Of a stretch of 64,000 nt of DNA, positions 1-9,152 are shown piece by piece. The stretch comes from CAZUHB01 sp964620445 (GTDB taxonomy: Bacteria > Planctomycetota > B15-G4 > CAYZWU01), in contig CAZUHB010000035.1 in assembly GCA_964620445.1 (NCBI GenBank), forward strand, positions 1-64,000, read 5' to 3'. The notes below the pieces were generated by a model. The model was not told the origin of the DNA. It was given only the letters and a program-made list of their open reading frames with translations, and did no database searches. Made by a program: the position numbers and the translations under genes. Each line of letters begins with the position of its first letter. Positions within the stretch are counted from its first letter, which is position 1.

Positions 1-211
1 TCTATCTATTTCTATATTCATCCAATTGCGTAGACCAAAAATTGCACCCATAATTAATCCAGAAGATTGAGCCTCAACCTTTCGAATAAGGGTATATTTG
101 AACCCGATCTTTGCAGGGATAGGGTCCCGCGTTCCAGTTTGGGTGGGTGGTGATCCTATACTGAAAGCGTCATGCGCGAGAGGCAGTAGTCTGCGCGAGG
201 TACAGAGAAAC

Positions 212-1273
212 ATGGCTGCAGGAGCTCGTACGAGCGAACTCTACAAAAGAATACTTCGAGCTCTAAGTTTTGGTAAAAGAGCCATTTACGGCAAGCGTCT
301 ACCCAGATTCATGCAGCCTTTCCTGCGCCGTTTCGTCAAACCCTATCTGCCGCCCCATGTGATCATGCTCGCTGTCACGTACCGCTGCCAGGCCCAGTGC
401 CAGCACTGCATGGTCAAAAATTATATCAAGACAGACGCCGAGCTCACTCTGGCCGAGATCGGCGAGGCCATCGACCAGGCTGCGAAGATCGGAACCAAGT
501 GCCTCTATTATTTCGGAGGGGAGCCTCTCGTGCGGTCCGATTTCGTGGATATCATCCGCATGACCAACGAGGCCGGACTGCGCGCGCGTTTCGACACGAA
601 CGGCGCCCTGCTCGACGCTGATACGGCCCGCAGACTCCGCGAGGTCGGAGGTCTCTATATCGTCGGTGTGAGCATGGACAGTCCCGATCCGGCCGTTCAC
701 GACGAGCACAGGGGACTGGCCGGTTCGTACAACGACGCTGTCAACGCGATCAAGAATTGCAAGGCCGAGAACATTCCTGTTCACATCTCATATTACGTGA
801 CCAAAACCGGCCTCCGCAACGGCGACCTGCAGAAGATCATCGATCTCGGCCGCGAACTCGAGGTGGATGGGATCCGGGTCATGTCGCCCATTATCTGCGG
901 CCGCCTGGTCGACGCCCCCGACATGAAGTTCAACAAGGAAGAGGAAGAAGAGCTTCAGGCGCATCTCATCCCCGGCTTCGTCTACCTGGAGCAGGATAGC
1001 ATCACGAACGACTGCAGGTGTCCGTCCTTTCAGAAGGAGTATCTCTACATCTCCTGCTACGGCGAGGTGCAGCCTTGCTGCTTTGTGCCGGTCACCTTTG
1101 GAAACATCAGGGACGAATCCCTTTCGTCTATCGTCTGGAGGATGTGGAAGAGCCCGATGTTCTCCGGCGACAATGACAAGTGCCTCGGATGCAGCGTGCC
1201 CCACCAGGACGGCAGTCTCCTCGACTCGAACCGCTGCGACCTCCCCGTCGACTTCAGGAACCTCGATAGCTAG
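212..1273 (+). CDS. Radical SAM protein with SPASM-like C-terminal domain
   Basis: A radical SAM enzyme, 353 residues from the ATG at 212. The [4Fe-4S]-SAM motif C-x3-C-x2-C (YRCQAQCQHC) is at about residues 59-66, followed by YFGGEPLVR, the usual GGEP strand. The C-terminal Cys cluster (CRCPSF, CYGEVQPCC, CLGC) resembles SPASM auxiliary-cluster domains of peptide- and cofactor-modifying enzymes. The reading frame is open upstream to 98, but residues before 212 look non-coding and basic helices typical of the family begin just after 212. No peptide substrate gene is visible nearby, so the substrate is unknown. It converges on ispG: the stops share the four bases CTAG at 1270-1273. Confidence 0.85.
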   Translation: MAAGARTSELYKRILRALSFGKRAIYGKRLPRFMQPFLRRFVKPYLPPHVIMLAVTYRCQAQCQHCMVKNYIKTDAELTLAEIGEAIDQAAKIGTKCLYYFGGEPLVRSDFVDIIRMTNEAGLRARFDTNGALLDADTARRLREVGGLYIVGVSMDSPDPAVHDEHRGLAGSYNDAVNAIKNCKAENIPVHISYYVTKTGLRNGDLQKIIDLGRELEVDGIRVMSPIICGRLVDAPDMKFNKEEEEELQAHLIPGFVYLEQDSITNDCRCPSFQKEYLYISCYGEVQPCCFVPVTFGNIRDESLSSIVWRMWKSPMFSGDNDKCLGCSVPHQDGSLLDSNRCDLPVDFRNLDS

Positions 1274-2322
1274 CGCGCCATGTCGTCGATTTCGGCCAGA
1301 AGTGCGGCGACCATCTCATTTTCGTCCACCCGTCGCAAGGGGACTCCCTTCCGAAAGAGGAGGCCAAATCCTTTGCCGCCGGCGATCCCCACGTCGGCCT
1401 CGCGCGCCTCGCCGGGGCCGTTCACGGCGCATCCCATGATCGCGACGCGGATAGGCAGTTTCCTGCGGGCCAGGTGCTCCTCCACCTCGGCGGCGACACG
1501 GGTCATGTCGGTCTGCATGCGACCGCACGTGGGGCATGAGATGATCTCGGGAGTCACGATGCGGACTTCGGCCGCCTTGAGGATGTCGTACGCGACGCTG
1601 ATTTCGGCCACGGGATCACCGGTGAGCGACACGCGGATCGTATCGCCGATACCGTCGAGCAATAGCACGCCCAGGCCGACGGCCGATTTGACGCTGCCGT
1701 AGGCGACGCTTCCCGCCTCGGTGATGCCGATATGCTGGGGCGTGTCAGTCGCTGCAGCCAGCTTGCGGCACGCTTCGATCGTCTCTCGAACGCGCGATGA
1801 CTTGATGGAGATCACCAGGTTTTCCACGCCCTCAGCGCGCGCGTGATCGATGGAGGCCAGGGCGCTTTCCACGAGTGCGTCCGCACAGGGATGGCCGTGT
1901 TTTTCGAGGAGGTGGCGCTCGAGCGATCCAGAGTTGACTCCCACGCGCACGGCTGCGCCGAGCTGGACGGCTTTCTTGAAAATCCTGGTGGTTCGATCCC
2001 TGCTCCCGATATTGCCCGGATTGATGCGAACCTTGTCGACTCCTCGGTCGAGCGCACCCAGGGCTAGACGGTAGTCGAAATGGATGTCCGCCACGAGAGG
2101 GACGGCGATCCGCGACTTCAAAGGCTCCAGTGCTTCCAGCGCCTTTTCGTCAGGAACAGCCACGCGGACCATCTCGCAGCCCGCATCGACGAGGCGCTTC
2201 GCCTGGGCGACGGTTGCGTCCACGTCAGCCGTTGATGTGGAGGTCATCGACTGGACCAGAATCGGCGCCCCATCGCCGATCGTCCTGTCCCCCACCTTGG
2301 CCGGCCTTGTATTTTTTCGCAT
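1270..2322 (-). CDS. ispG: 4-hydroxy-3-methylbut-2-enyl diphosphate synthase (IspG/GcpE)
   Basis: Penultimate enzyme of the MEP isoprenoid pathway. It reductively opens methylerythritol cyclodiphosphate to HMBPP using a [4Fe-4S] cluster. At 350 residues it is the short bacterial form without the plant-type insert. Signatures seen: TIGDGAPILVQSMT near the N-terminus, DIHFDYRLAL, KVRINPGNIG, the cluster ligands in SCPTCGR, and GCAVNGPGEA near the C-terminus. The start is placed at 2322 (MRKNTRPAKVGD), because the frame upstream to 2460 lacks family similarity. It is a single gene on the minus strand, divergent from the FmdB-type gene. Confidence 0.95.
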   Translation of the reverse strand: MRKNTRPAKVGDRTIGDGAPILVQSMTSTSTADVDATVAQAKRLVDAGCEMVRVAVPDEKALEALEPLKSRIAVPLVADIHFDYRLALGALDRGVDKVRINPGNIGSRDRTTRIFKKAVQLGAAVRVGVNSGSLERHLLEKHGHPCADALVESALASIDHARAEGVENLVISIKSSRVRETIEACRKLAAATDTPQHIGITEAGSVAYGSVKSAVGLGVLLLDGIGDTIRVSLTGDPVAEISVAYDILKAAEVRIVTPEIISCPTCGRMQTDMTRVAAEVEEHLARRKLPIRVAIMGCAVNGPGEAREADVGIAGGKGFGLLFRKGVPLRRVDENEMVAALLAEIDDMAR

Positions 2323-2534
2323 GCTGTCCGCTCTCGTTTGCCACGCTCCCGTCGTTGTCGATCGGGAAAGACTTCGGTCCGGAATTATACGCCATGTCGC
2401 CGGCTCTGCGCTACAGCCGAGCAGAACCGTTCTTGTTTTGACTGCCTCAGAGGCTATCATCTACTGCTGTATTTGAAACTGGAACTCTCGGGCTCCGGTC
2501 GAGTCGACCAGAAGGAATCACACGGATAATAGCG

Positions 2535-2765
2535 ATGCCGATCTACGAATACACCTGTGACAAGTGCGGCAGTGAATTCGAAAAACTGGTCCGATCCGCA
2601 AGACAAAAGGTGCGGTGCACCTCGTGCGGCAGCGGCCGGATCACGAAACAGTTTTCTCTTTTCGGAATGAAAAGCACCCGGAAGGCTGCCCCGTCGCACG
2701 GATCCGGGAAAAGCTGCTCGTCCTGCTCATGTTCCTCGTCGTCGTGCACGAATTGCAGCTGCTGA
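2535..2765 (+). CDS. FmdB-family zinc-ribbon protein
   Basis: A 76-residue FmdB-type putative regulatory protein. It begins MPIYEYTCDKCG and carries a CxxC...CxxC zinc ribbon (Cys pairs at about 8/11 and 28/31). The tail is rich in Ser and Cys (SCSSCSC and similar), as is common in this family. The molecular role of such proteins is poorly known; the name comes from a formamidase gene cluster. It is followed after 17 nt by the DUF116 gene on the same strand, so the two may be co-transcribed. Confidence 0.85.
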   Translation: MPIYEYTCDKCGSEFEKLVRSARQKVRCTSCGSGRITKQFSLFGMKSTRKAAPSHGSGKSCSSCSCSSSSCTNCSC

Positions 2766-2782
2766 GCGCAAGGCAGACATCG

Positions 2783-3607
2783 ATGGAGAAACCCGTCAAA
2801 AAAAGAGGATCCGAAAAGCGCCACCTCGGGGACAAATGGCTCGACTGGGACGGCCGCCAGGTCGATCTCGTCTCCGCCGACACCAAGATCTCCGTGTCGG
2901 TCACCCTGGCCGGCGTGGTCGCATTCCTGCTCGTGGCGGCGCTTCTCGTGCTCTGGTACCTGGTCACTCCCCGCCTCGCCGAATTCCACCCATCGATCCC
3001 ATGGATCTACGGCGCCTTGACCGTCGGGCTCTCCCTCTTCGTTCTCGCCATGGGAGCATCGTTGATCCTCACCCTGGTGACACGAAAGAACTTCCTCCTC
3101 GTGAGAAACTCGAGCCGGATCCTCCTGAGCGTCGCATCCTTTCTGCAACGTCTGGGAAGGAAATTCGGGATCTCGGGAGACCGGGTCTCCAACTCCCTGC
3201 TCAAGGTGAACAATGCCCTGATTCTGGCGTCGACCCGGTTTTCGGGTGAGGAAAAGATCTTGCTCCTCCTGCCACGCTGCCTGACAAAGGAAATCAGGCG
3301 GGGCATCCTCGATGTGGCCGAATCGTTCGGTTTGTCCCACGCCACCTGCACAGGAGGGGAGGATGCCAGAAAAAAGATTCTTCTCGAAAAACCCGATCTC
3401 GTCGTGGCAGTGGCCTGCGAGCGCGATCTCGTCGCCGGCATCCGCGACGTGCAGGGCCGGATCCCTGTGATCGGCCTTCCCAATTCACGTCCTCAGGGAC
3501 CGTGCAAATGTACGGAACTCGATATCAATCAGCTTGTTAGGCTTCTTTCCCGCCTCGTAGGCGTTCAGGCGGAAGGTGGTGGCGTCGACGCTGCCGTCGA
3601 ACTATAA
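2783..3607 (+). CDS. DUF116 family membrane protein
   Basis: A 274-residue protein with two N-terminal membrane helices (about residues 38-62 and 74-100) and a C-terminal DUF116 domain. Family features seen: LLPRCLT in place of the usual Pro-His/Arg-Cys-Leu segment, the CTGGEDA and VVAVACERDLVAG strands, GLPNSRPQGPCKCTELD with its conserved Cys, and Asn-rich turns. The start at 2783 (MEKPVKKRG) is chosen because upstream codons overlap the preceding zinc-ribbon gene in another frame. DUF116 has no established function; conserved Cys residues suggest metal or redox chemistry. Confidence 0.8.
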   Translation: MEKPVKKRGSEKRHLGDKWLDWDGRQVDLVSADTKISVSVTLAGVVAFLLVAALLVLWYLVTPRLAEFHPSIPWIYGALTVGLSLFVLAMGASLILTLVTRKNFLLVRNSSRILLSVASFLQRLGRKFGISGDRVSNSLLKVNNALILASTRFSGEEKILLLLPRCLTKEIRRGILDVAESFGLSHATCTGGEDARKKILLEKPDLVVAVACERDLVAGIRDVQGRIPVIGLPNSRPQGPCKCTELDINQLVRLLSRLVGVQAEGGGVDAAVEL

Positions 3608-3711
3608 AATATTATTTATCAACAAATTGAATAAATTTATGGCCCGATTTCGGGACTGAAACAAAATTGGCGGTCTCCTCTTTTTTCACTGGCCACATTA
3701 CGCAGAATTAC

Positions 3712-3717
3712 TATAAT
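3712..3717 (+). promoter_or_regulatory. Candidate -10 box (TATAAT)
   Basis: A perfect TATAAT lies in an AT-rich stretch about 95 nt upstream of the small ORF at 3811. No good -35 element is seen at the expected spacing, so this is a weak prediction. The rest of 3608-3810 is AT-rich and shows no other feature. Confidence 0.35.
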
Positions 3718-3810
3718 ATTTTATGGCATGCTTTGGGACTGCACCAACGGATCAATGATCTTTTATATGTGCGGCCTCATGAGCCCCATGAACGAGAGGA
3801 GTAATCGAGT

Positions 3811-3987
3811 ATGAACGTCTTCTCTGAAAAGAGCAGGGAAAAGGAAGGGAAGGTATTTCGCAAGACCAAAGGAAAGAACCTCAAGAAAATCAGTGTCGAC
3901 CCTCTTTATGAATCCACCGACAAGTACCGCAGGATCTATATCCCCAACGATATGGAGGAGTTGATCTCTTCAGGCCTGAAAGCCTGA
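3811..3987 (+). CDS. Small basic hypothetical protein (58 aa)
   Basis: A short ORF starting MNVFSEKSREKEGK and ending LISSGLKA. An AGGAG at 3796-3800 lies 10 nt upstream of the ATG. The N-terminal half is Lys/Arg-rich; the C-terminal half reads DKYRRIYIPNDMEELI, suggesting a folded or peptide-binding end. It has its own upstream AT-rich promoter-like region and a downstream terminator-like hairpin (4062-4095), consistent with an independent transcript. No family recognised. Confidence 0.55.
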   Translation: MNVFSEKSREKEGKVFRKTKGKNLKKISVDPLYESTDKYRRIYIPNDMEELISSGLKA

Positions 3988-4061
3988 CAACCCTCTCCTC
4001 TGCCAGGAAGGGGTGCTATCCGGAATTGTCGAGCCTGGAGCCGTAATCAAAAAAATCAGAA

Positions 4062-4095
4062 GAGCCCTGCAGAGATTGCGGGGCTCGAACTTTTT
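4062..4095 (+). terminator. Rho-independent terminator or attenuator
   Basis: An inverted repeat with GAGCCC at 4062-4067 and GGGCTC at 4081-4086, extended inward by GC/GC pairing, is followed by GAACTTTTT. It lies between the small ORF and the gene at 4111, only 16 nt before that start, so it could act as an attenuator for the next gene. Confidence 0.6.
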
Positions 4096-4110
4096 AGGTC
4101 ACCAAAAACC

Positions 4111-5082
4111 ATGCGTGTGTTGGCTTTGGCAAAGGAGTTAGGAGTTTCCTACAACCGTATCCTCGCCTGGGCTTCCCGTTCCAACCTGCCCTACAGCCAT
4201 GCTGACGATGAAATAAACGGGGCTGATGAAAAACGCATCCGGCAGGCATTCAGCCCACAGCGTTTGACGCGCCCGCCGAAAGGGGACGAACCCTCGGTCG
4301 ACGATCTTCTCAGCGAGATGGTCGATCCCTCGTTCTTTCCAGACGATTTCGATCTTCCCGAAAACCTCGAGGAACTGGAAACGATCGAGAAGAAGGTGAT
4401 GAGATCTCTTCCAGAGAGGAAGGTCCAAAAGCCACGGCCCGAGAGAACTCGTACACGGGATATCCTGACGCGATATGGAATCAGCGGAAAGTCTATTCTC
4501 AAGAGACTCAGAAAACTTTTGCCCGAACACATCGCGCGCCTTCTGAACCAGCAGGACCTGGCCGAAACCCAGGCCGCTCAGCTAAAAGAGGAGATCGAGA
4601 ACCGCGCGGCCTTTCATTGCGATTCCGCCTACTGCGTCCGCACGGCGGAAAAACGCCATTCACCCGAAATCCTCATTCCCGTGCGCGACGCTGCGCACTG
4701 CAGTGTCTGCAGCGGTTCGCCCACTCGCCGCGCCCTCGAGGAAGCGGCGGAAGCGTGCCGCGGCGCCGGGATTCGCCGCCTCCTGATCGTGGGCGGCATG
4801 CCGGCCAGTCGGACCGAGATGAAGAACCTCTCCCCCACCGGGATCGAGTTCCGCCTCATCGAAGGGGATCTCGACCGGCCACGGCAGAGAGTTCAGGCTG
4901 ATCTCCGCTGGTGCGACCTTGCCGTGATCTGGGGCAGCACACCTCTGGGCCACTCCCTCTCGGGAAGCTACCTGCGGAGGAAGAGCGCGGGCGGACCGTT
5001 CATCCTGCGCATCAACCGGCGATCGGTCGAAGCCCTCTGCCAGGAAATCGTCAAACATCTGGACGGCCGAACCTCGAAATGA
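4111..5082 (+). CDS. Hypothetical protein with IF2_N-like and DUF2325-like regions
   Basis: A 323-residue protein. The first ~45 residues (MRVLALAKELGVSYNRILAW) resemble the small helical IF2_N domain of translation initiation factor 2, a nucleic-acid/rRNA binding module. The middle is charged and probably helical. The C-terminal ~130 residues contain CSVCSG, then RRLLIVGGMP and a DLAVIWGSTPLGHS segment, a pattern like DUF2325, a small Rossmann-like domain. Cys pairs (CDSAYC, CSVC) suggest a metal site. The combination is not one I recognise. RBS is weak. Function unknown; nucleic-acid binding is inference. Confidence 0.6.
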   Translation: MRVLALAKELGVSYNRILAWASRSNLPYSHADDEINGADEKRIRQAFSPQRLTRPPKGDEPSVDDLLSEMVDPSFFPDDFDLPENLEELETIEKKVMRSLPERKVQKPRPERTRTRDILTRYGISGKSILKRLRKLLPEHIARLLNQQDLAETQAAQLKEEIENRAAFHCDSAYCVRTAEKRHSPEILIPVRDAAHCSVCSGSPTRRALEEAAEACRGAGIRRLLIVGGMPASRTEMKNLSPTGIEFRLIEGDLDRPRQRVQADLRWCDLAVIWGSTPLGHSLSGSYLRRKSAGGPFILRINRRSVEALCQEIVKHLDGRTSK

Positions 5083-5255
5083 AATCCAACGAGTCGGATC
5101 TGCCATCCAAGATGTCGGGATCGAAATCCGAAGAGGAGGAACATTTCCGGGCATTATCCCAATGTCTGTGATATGATCCGGAACGACCCTCGGGGGGGTC
5201 CTCGAGCGGGATAGGCGGCCCGAATCTGTGTCAAAAAGTCGAGGCAATTCAAAAG

Positions 5256-7277
5256 ATGAGAAATTGCAGACTCTTGTTCCTTGTTCCCCTGTTACTCCTC
5301 CAATCATGCCTGGCAACGGTTTTCGTGCTTCCCGAAGCACCGGCTCTCAACAGGATCGCGCGACTGGAGGACCATCGTTGCCACACAGATGATATCACAC
5401 CCTACCTGTCCCACTCATCGGCTCTCGTACGCCATCGGGCGGCCCTTTGCCTGGCGAGGCTCAAAGATTCCGGCGCGCTGCCCAGAATCGCCAGCCGGCT
5501 GGAAAGCGAGACCGACCAACGTGTCACCGAGATGTTGATCTTCGCCATCGGCCAGATCGGCAGCCGAAACTCTCTCGCTCTCCTGCAGGTCTTTCTCTAC
5601 CACGGTAACGAGGCGATCCGGGCAGCCGCGGTCAACGCCGTGGGCAAAGTGCGAGATCCGAGCATGACGACCGAGCTCACCAATATCCTGAAGAACGATC
5701 CTTCGCCGCAGGTACGCGGGGAGGTATGCCTCGCTCTGTTCATTCTGGGCGGAAAGAGGGAAGACCTCTCGAAGGATCTGGCTGCCGACGTGCTCGAGGC
5801 CCGGTCCGCGGCGCTCACCAACGCCCTTCTACTCGACGCGAGCGCCGAGGTTCGATGGAGAGCCGCCTATGCCCTGTGTGAAATACGGGATCCCTCCACC
5901 GAAACAGCCTTGCGCAAAACCCTCGACGAACGGAACACCGACTTCCGGGCCAGGATGTTCGCCGTGCGCGGTCTCGGCTACATGCCCCCGTCCACCGAGA
6001 TCCAGGAGGTCCTGATCCGTTGCTGCAGCGATACCGATTGGCCCGTTGTGGTGGAAAGTATCAAGAGCCTGAAAAACTACAACAACCTGCAGACCGCGGT
6101 CAAACTGATCCACCTTCTTTCGCCCAGGGTGACCATGAATACTCACATCAGGGCCACTGCGGCCCGAACGCTGGGTTTCATCTCCGAGGGTGGCGCGTCG
6201 ACGATCAAGGCTCTCAAGCAGGCCACCTTCGACTTTTCTCTCGCCGTCGAAGGTGAGGCAATCGTGGCTCTCGGTACGATCGGGGCGCTGTCGGAGGATA
6301 TCAGCTTTCTCGACAGGATTGCCGAACATCAAAATCCTTATCTCCGGGTGAAAGCGGTTGAAGCCGCGATCGAAATGAAGGACGAGGGGATGGATACCCT
6401 TCTGGCGCTCGCCCTTGACAAGAGTATCCGCGTCCGGTGCAAGGCCCTGGAGGGGCTAAAAAACTTCCCGCAGTACAAGGACGAGATCATCCCCGTTGCC
6501 GAGGACAATCTGAAGATCAACGACGTGGCGCTTCACCACGCGGCAGCCGAACTCCTTGCCGCGTGCGAATCGAAGGAATCGCTCCCCCTTCTCAAGGAAG
6601 CCTTCACGATGTCCACGGGAGTGGAGTCGAGCGAGGCGAGGCAAAAGCTCTTCGAGACGATCGTCGCTCTCGGCGGCGCCGATGATACGGAATTCCTGTG
6701 GACCGCCTTGAGGGATGACGAATTCAAGATCCGTTCGAAGGCAGCCGGTCTTCTGTCGGAACAACCGGGCATCATCGCGTTCCCGGAACCGGATATCCGT
6801 TTCCCTCATGTCTTTCCGCTCGCCGGAAAAGACTACCTGACAGGTGACCCGAATCCTATTGCCCACATCTTCACCGAGAAGGGGGAGTTCTGGATCGAAC
6901 TCTACCCCGACATGGCGCCATTTCAGGTGAAGAGCTTCATCGAAAACGCGCGAGCCGGTTTGTACAACAAGCTCAAGTTTCACCGTGTGGTTCCCAATTT
7001 CGTGGTCCAGGGTCTCGATCCGCGCGGCGATGGATGGGGTACGAACAATATCGCCTTGCGCGATGAGATCAGTCCGCTCCGTTATCACACGCGTGGTATG
7101 GTGGGTGCGCCCAATTCGGGTCCCGATACCGCCGGTTGCCAGATCTTCATCACTCTCTGCCCAACGCCCCATCTGGATGGAAGTTATACCGTTTTCGGTA
7201 AGATCATCGCCGGTATGAACGTGGTGCACGCGCAGCAGGTCGGCGACGTCGTATTGCGTGTCACCATCGAGGAATAG
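5256..7277 (+). CDS. HEAT-repeat lipoprotein with C-terminal cyclophilin-type PPIase
   Basis: A 673-residue exported protein. It begins with a lipoprotein signal (LLLLQSC, Cys at about 18). Residues ~40-500 form consecutive HEAT-like helical repeats (for example VRHRAALCLARL, IRAAAVNAVGKV, VRCKALEGLKNF). The last ~140 residues are a cyclophilin peptidyl-prolyl isomerase: FHRVVPNFVVQG keeps the Arg, Phe and Gln equivalents of the active site, GCQIFIT the second Gln, and PHLDGSYTVFG the closing segment, with His and Tyr where human CypA has Trp121 and His126. Likely a periplasmic or outer-membrane chaperone/scaffold, by inference from architecture. Confidence 0.85.
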   Translation: MRNCRLLFLVPLLLLQSCLATVFVLPEAPALNRIARLEDHRCHTDDITPYLSHSSALVRHRAALCLARLKDSGALPRIASRLESETDQRVTEMLIFAIGQIGSRNSLALLQVFLYHGNEAIRAAAVNAVGKVRDPSMTTELTNILKNDPSPQVRGEVCLALFILGGKREDLSKDLAADVLEARSAALTNALLLDASAEVRWRAAYALCEIRDPSTETALRKTLDERNTDFRARMFAVRGLGYMPPSTEIQEVLIRCCSDTDWPVVVESIKSLKNYNNLQTAVKLIHLLSPRVTMNTHIRATAARTLGFISEGGASTIKALKQATFDFSLAVEGEAIVALGTIGALSEDISFLDRIAEHQNPYLRVKAVEAAIEMKDEGMDTLLALALDKSIRVRCKALEGLKNFPQYKDEIIPVAEDNLKINDVALHHAAAELLAACESKESLPLLKEAFTMSTGVESSEARQKLFETIVALGGADDTEFLWTALRDDEFKIRSKAAGLLSEQPGIIAFPEPDIRFPHVFPLAGKDYLTGDPNPIAHIFTEKGEFWIELYPDMAPFQVKSFIENARAGLYNKLKFHRVVPNFVVQGLDPRGDGWGTNNIALRDEISPLRYHTRGMVGAPNSGPDTAGCQIFITLCPTPHLDGSYTVFGKIIAGMNVVHAQQVGDVVLRVTIEE

Positions 7278-7414
7278 ACGCCGGCCCCTCGGGGGCAGGG
7301 GAAGTGATTCCTTGCATTTAATCAAAAAAAAAAGAGTAAATTTTCGCGCACTTTGCCGAGAAATATATATCGGTCTTGTGAACGTTTATACTTCGAGGAC
7401 AGAGGGATGTTCCT

Positions 7415-9013
7415 ATGAAATTGAAGCTTCTCCTGGCAGTGTTGGCAACGACCGCCTTGTGCTTCTCAGGCTGCCAATCAGTGGAACCCGCTCCTGATCG
7501 CGTTCCGTTAGAGTACTTCCCCGCAAGATTTTACGATTTCATGGACATCTTCGAATTCAACGCGGGATTCGATCTCACCTTCGACAACTTTTACGTCGTC
7601 GCCGCTGTGGAACCTCTCGCCCTCGGGGGAGGGTATTACGACAGCGACAAGCTCGGTCTCGATGGCCGAATGTTCGGCCGCTGGCACGAGACTCGTACCG
7701 AGGCCGATTTTCTTTTCGACTGCCTGATCGGATACGAGAAGCAACCTCAGCGAGGAAACCGTTATCTCTTCGATGGGATGTACAAGCCGATGACGAGTTT
7801 TCGACACGATGACGGCCAGCCGTTCAGGTCGTGGGGTTTGACTCAGCGGCTTTTCGACAGGGAACACTATCCTTTCGATGCCACTGCCGAGATCTATCTC
7901 TTTTTCTTTGGTGTCGACCTGGGACTCTCTCCGATCGAACTTCTCGATTTTGTCGCCGGGATCTTCACGATCGACGCGTTCTGTGATGATGACTATGTCA
8001 ATCCCATGGGCTGGGATTCATCAGGGACCGGAATGGGGACGAGCAGCGATGCTTCGGAAGTGGCGATCATATTGCCCGGAATCACGAGGACGAGGGGGAT
8101 ACCGTCGGACGCGTTCGACCTCGACGACATTTCTACCGCTCCGCCGAGGCCCGGATTCTTGATCACTCTCGAGCATGTACCCGTGGCACCGGACGGAAGG
8201 GAGCCGGAAAAAATCTCGTTGACGGCGCCCGCACCGCCGATGACCGCGCCGCCTCAGGACGAAGATGAAGAAATCGTGGTCACGCTCGAATCGGTTCCCA
8301 AAGAGGAACAGGAGGACAAGCCGGAAAAAGCCCCCAAGAAACCGCAGGAGAAAACGACGCAGAAAGCCAAGGATTCCAATGAGGGGATGATGGTGATCAC
8401 CCTCGAGTCGGTGTCAGGTTCTGATCAGAAGAAAAAGCCCGCCGAAAAGGCCGACGCGCCACCGGTAAAAACGCCGAACAAGAAAGCGGTCGAGATCAGT
8501 CCCCGCAAAACTGAACCGGGCAAGAAGAACGAAACAAAGCCGGCGACCGCAGCCGGCGCCTCTCCCGCGGATCCGGGCGCTGCCGACGCCGCGACTGTCG
8601 ACGACGGAGCCATTCTGTTCACCCTCGAGTCGGTCGAGCCAACCCCGAAGGAGACGCCGACTCCTGTAGCCGAGAAGCCGACACTCCCCAAGCGCGGGAA
8701 ACCGGCCGCGAGCGCGACCGTCCGCCCGTCGACGGCATCCAAAAATCCGACTCCCATGGTCCCTCGGGAGATGATGGACGATTACAAGAAGATGTTCGGC
8801 AGCACCGACTTTCACAAACCCGAAGAGCTTTTCAAACTCGCCAATTGGTGTGCGGAAAAGGGTCTCGAAAGAAAGTCGATCTGGCACCTCAGACAGACGA
8901 TCGCCCTCGATCCGATACACGCCGAAGCGCGCAGGATGCTGGGATACGTCCGTTACGGCCGGATGTGGGTCCGTGCCAAGCCTGTGGATCTGACCGCGCG
9001 ACAGGGAGACTGA
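7415..9013 (+). CDS. Lipoprotein with four spaced TLESV motifs and C-terminal TPR-like end
   Basis: A 532-residue lipoprotein: signal peptide with CFSGC, lipidated Cys at 20. Residues 30-200 form an aromatic-rich domain with no recognised family. Residues 245-445 are a Pro/Lys/Glu/Ala-rich, probably disordered linker containing a motif four times: LITLEHVP (249-256), VVTLESVP (288-295), VITLESVS (327-334), LFTLESVE (401-408). The last ~80 residues resemble one or two TPR helices (FKLANWCAEKGLERKSIWH) and end in RYGRMWV. RBS GAGGG precedes the ATG. No function can be assigned; the repeated short beta-like motifs look like docking peptides. Confidence 0.7.
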   Translation: MKLKLLLAVLATTALCFSGCQSVEPAPDRVPLEYFPARFYDFMDIFEFNAGFDLTFDNFYVVAAVEPLALGGGYYDSDKLGLDGRMFGRWHETRTEADFLFDCLIGYEKQPQRGNRYLFDGMYKPMTSFRHDDGQPFRSWGLTQRLFDREHYPFDATAEIYLFFFGVDLGLSPIELLDFVAGIFTIDAFCDDDYVNPMGWDSSGTGMGTSSDASEVAIILPGITRTRGIPSDAFDLDDISTAPPRPGFLITLEHVPVAPDGREPEKISLTAPAPPMTAPPQDEDEEIVVTLESVPKEEQEDKPEKAPKKPQEKTTQKAKDSNEGMMVITLESVSGSDQKKKPAEKADAPPVKTPNKKAVEISPRKTEPGKKNETKPATAAGASPADPGAADAATVDDGAILFTLESVEPTPKETPTPVAEKPTLPKRGKPAASATVRPSTASKNPTPMVPREMMDDYKKMFGSTDFHKPEELFKLANWCAEKGLERKSIWHLRQTIALDPIHAEARRMLGYVRYGRMWVRAKPVDLTARQGD

Positions 9014-9152
9014 TTCGCCGGCGCGAGCAAAAACGTCGCGAGGAATAGCGATTTTGCATCTTTTTCCCACACCACCCTGCCATCGACGAGAAGCCGTTTC
9101 ATGACCAGCTTCTCGATTTGCTCGGCTCTCGAGACTTCTTGTCGAGAGTTCA

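Noticed and set aside
5080..5172. Small ORF after the IF2_N/DUF2325-like gene (30 codons, ATGA overlap)
   Set aside because: Very short, no family pattern and no good RBS; probably chance.
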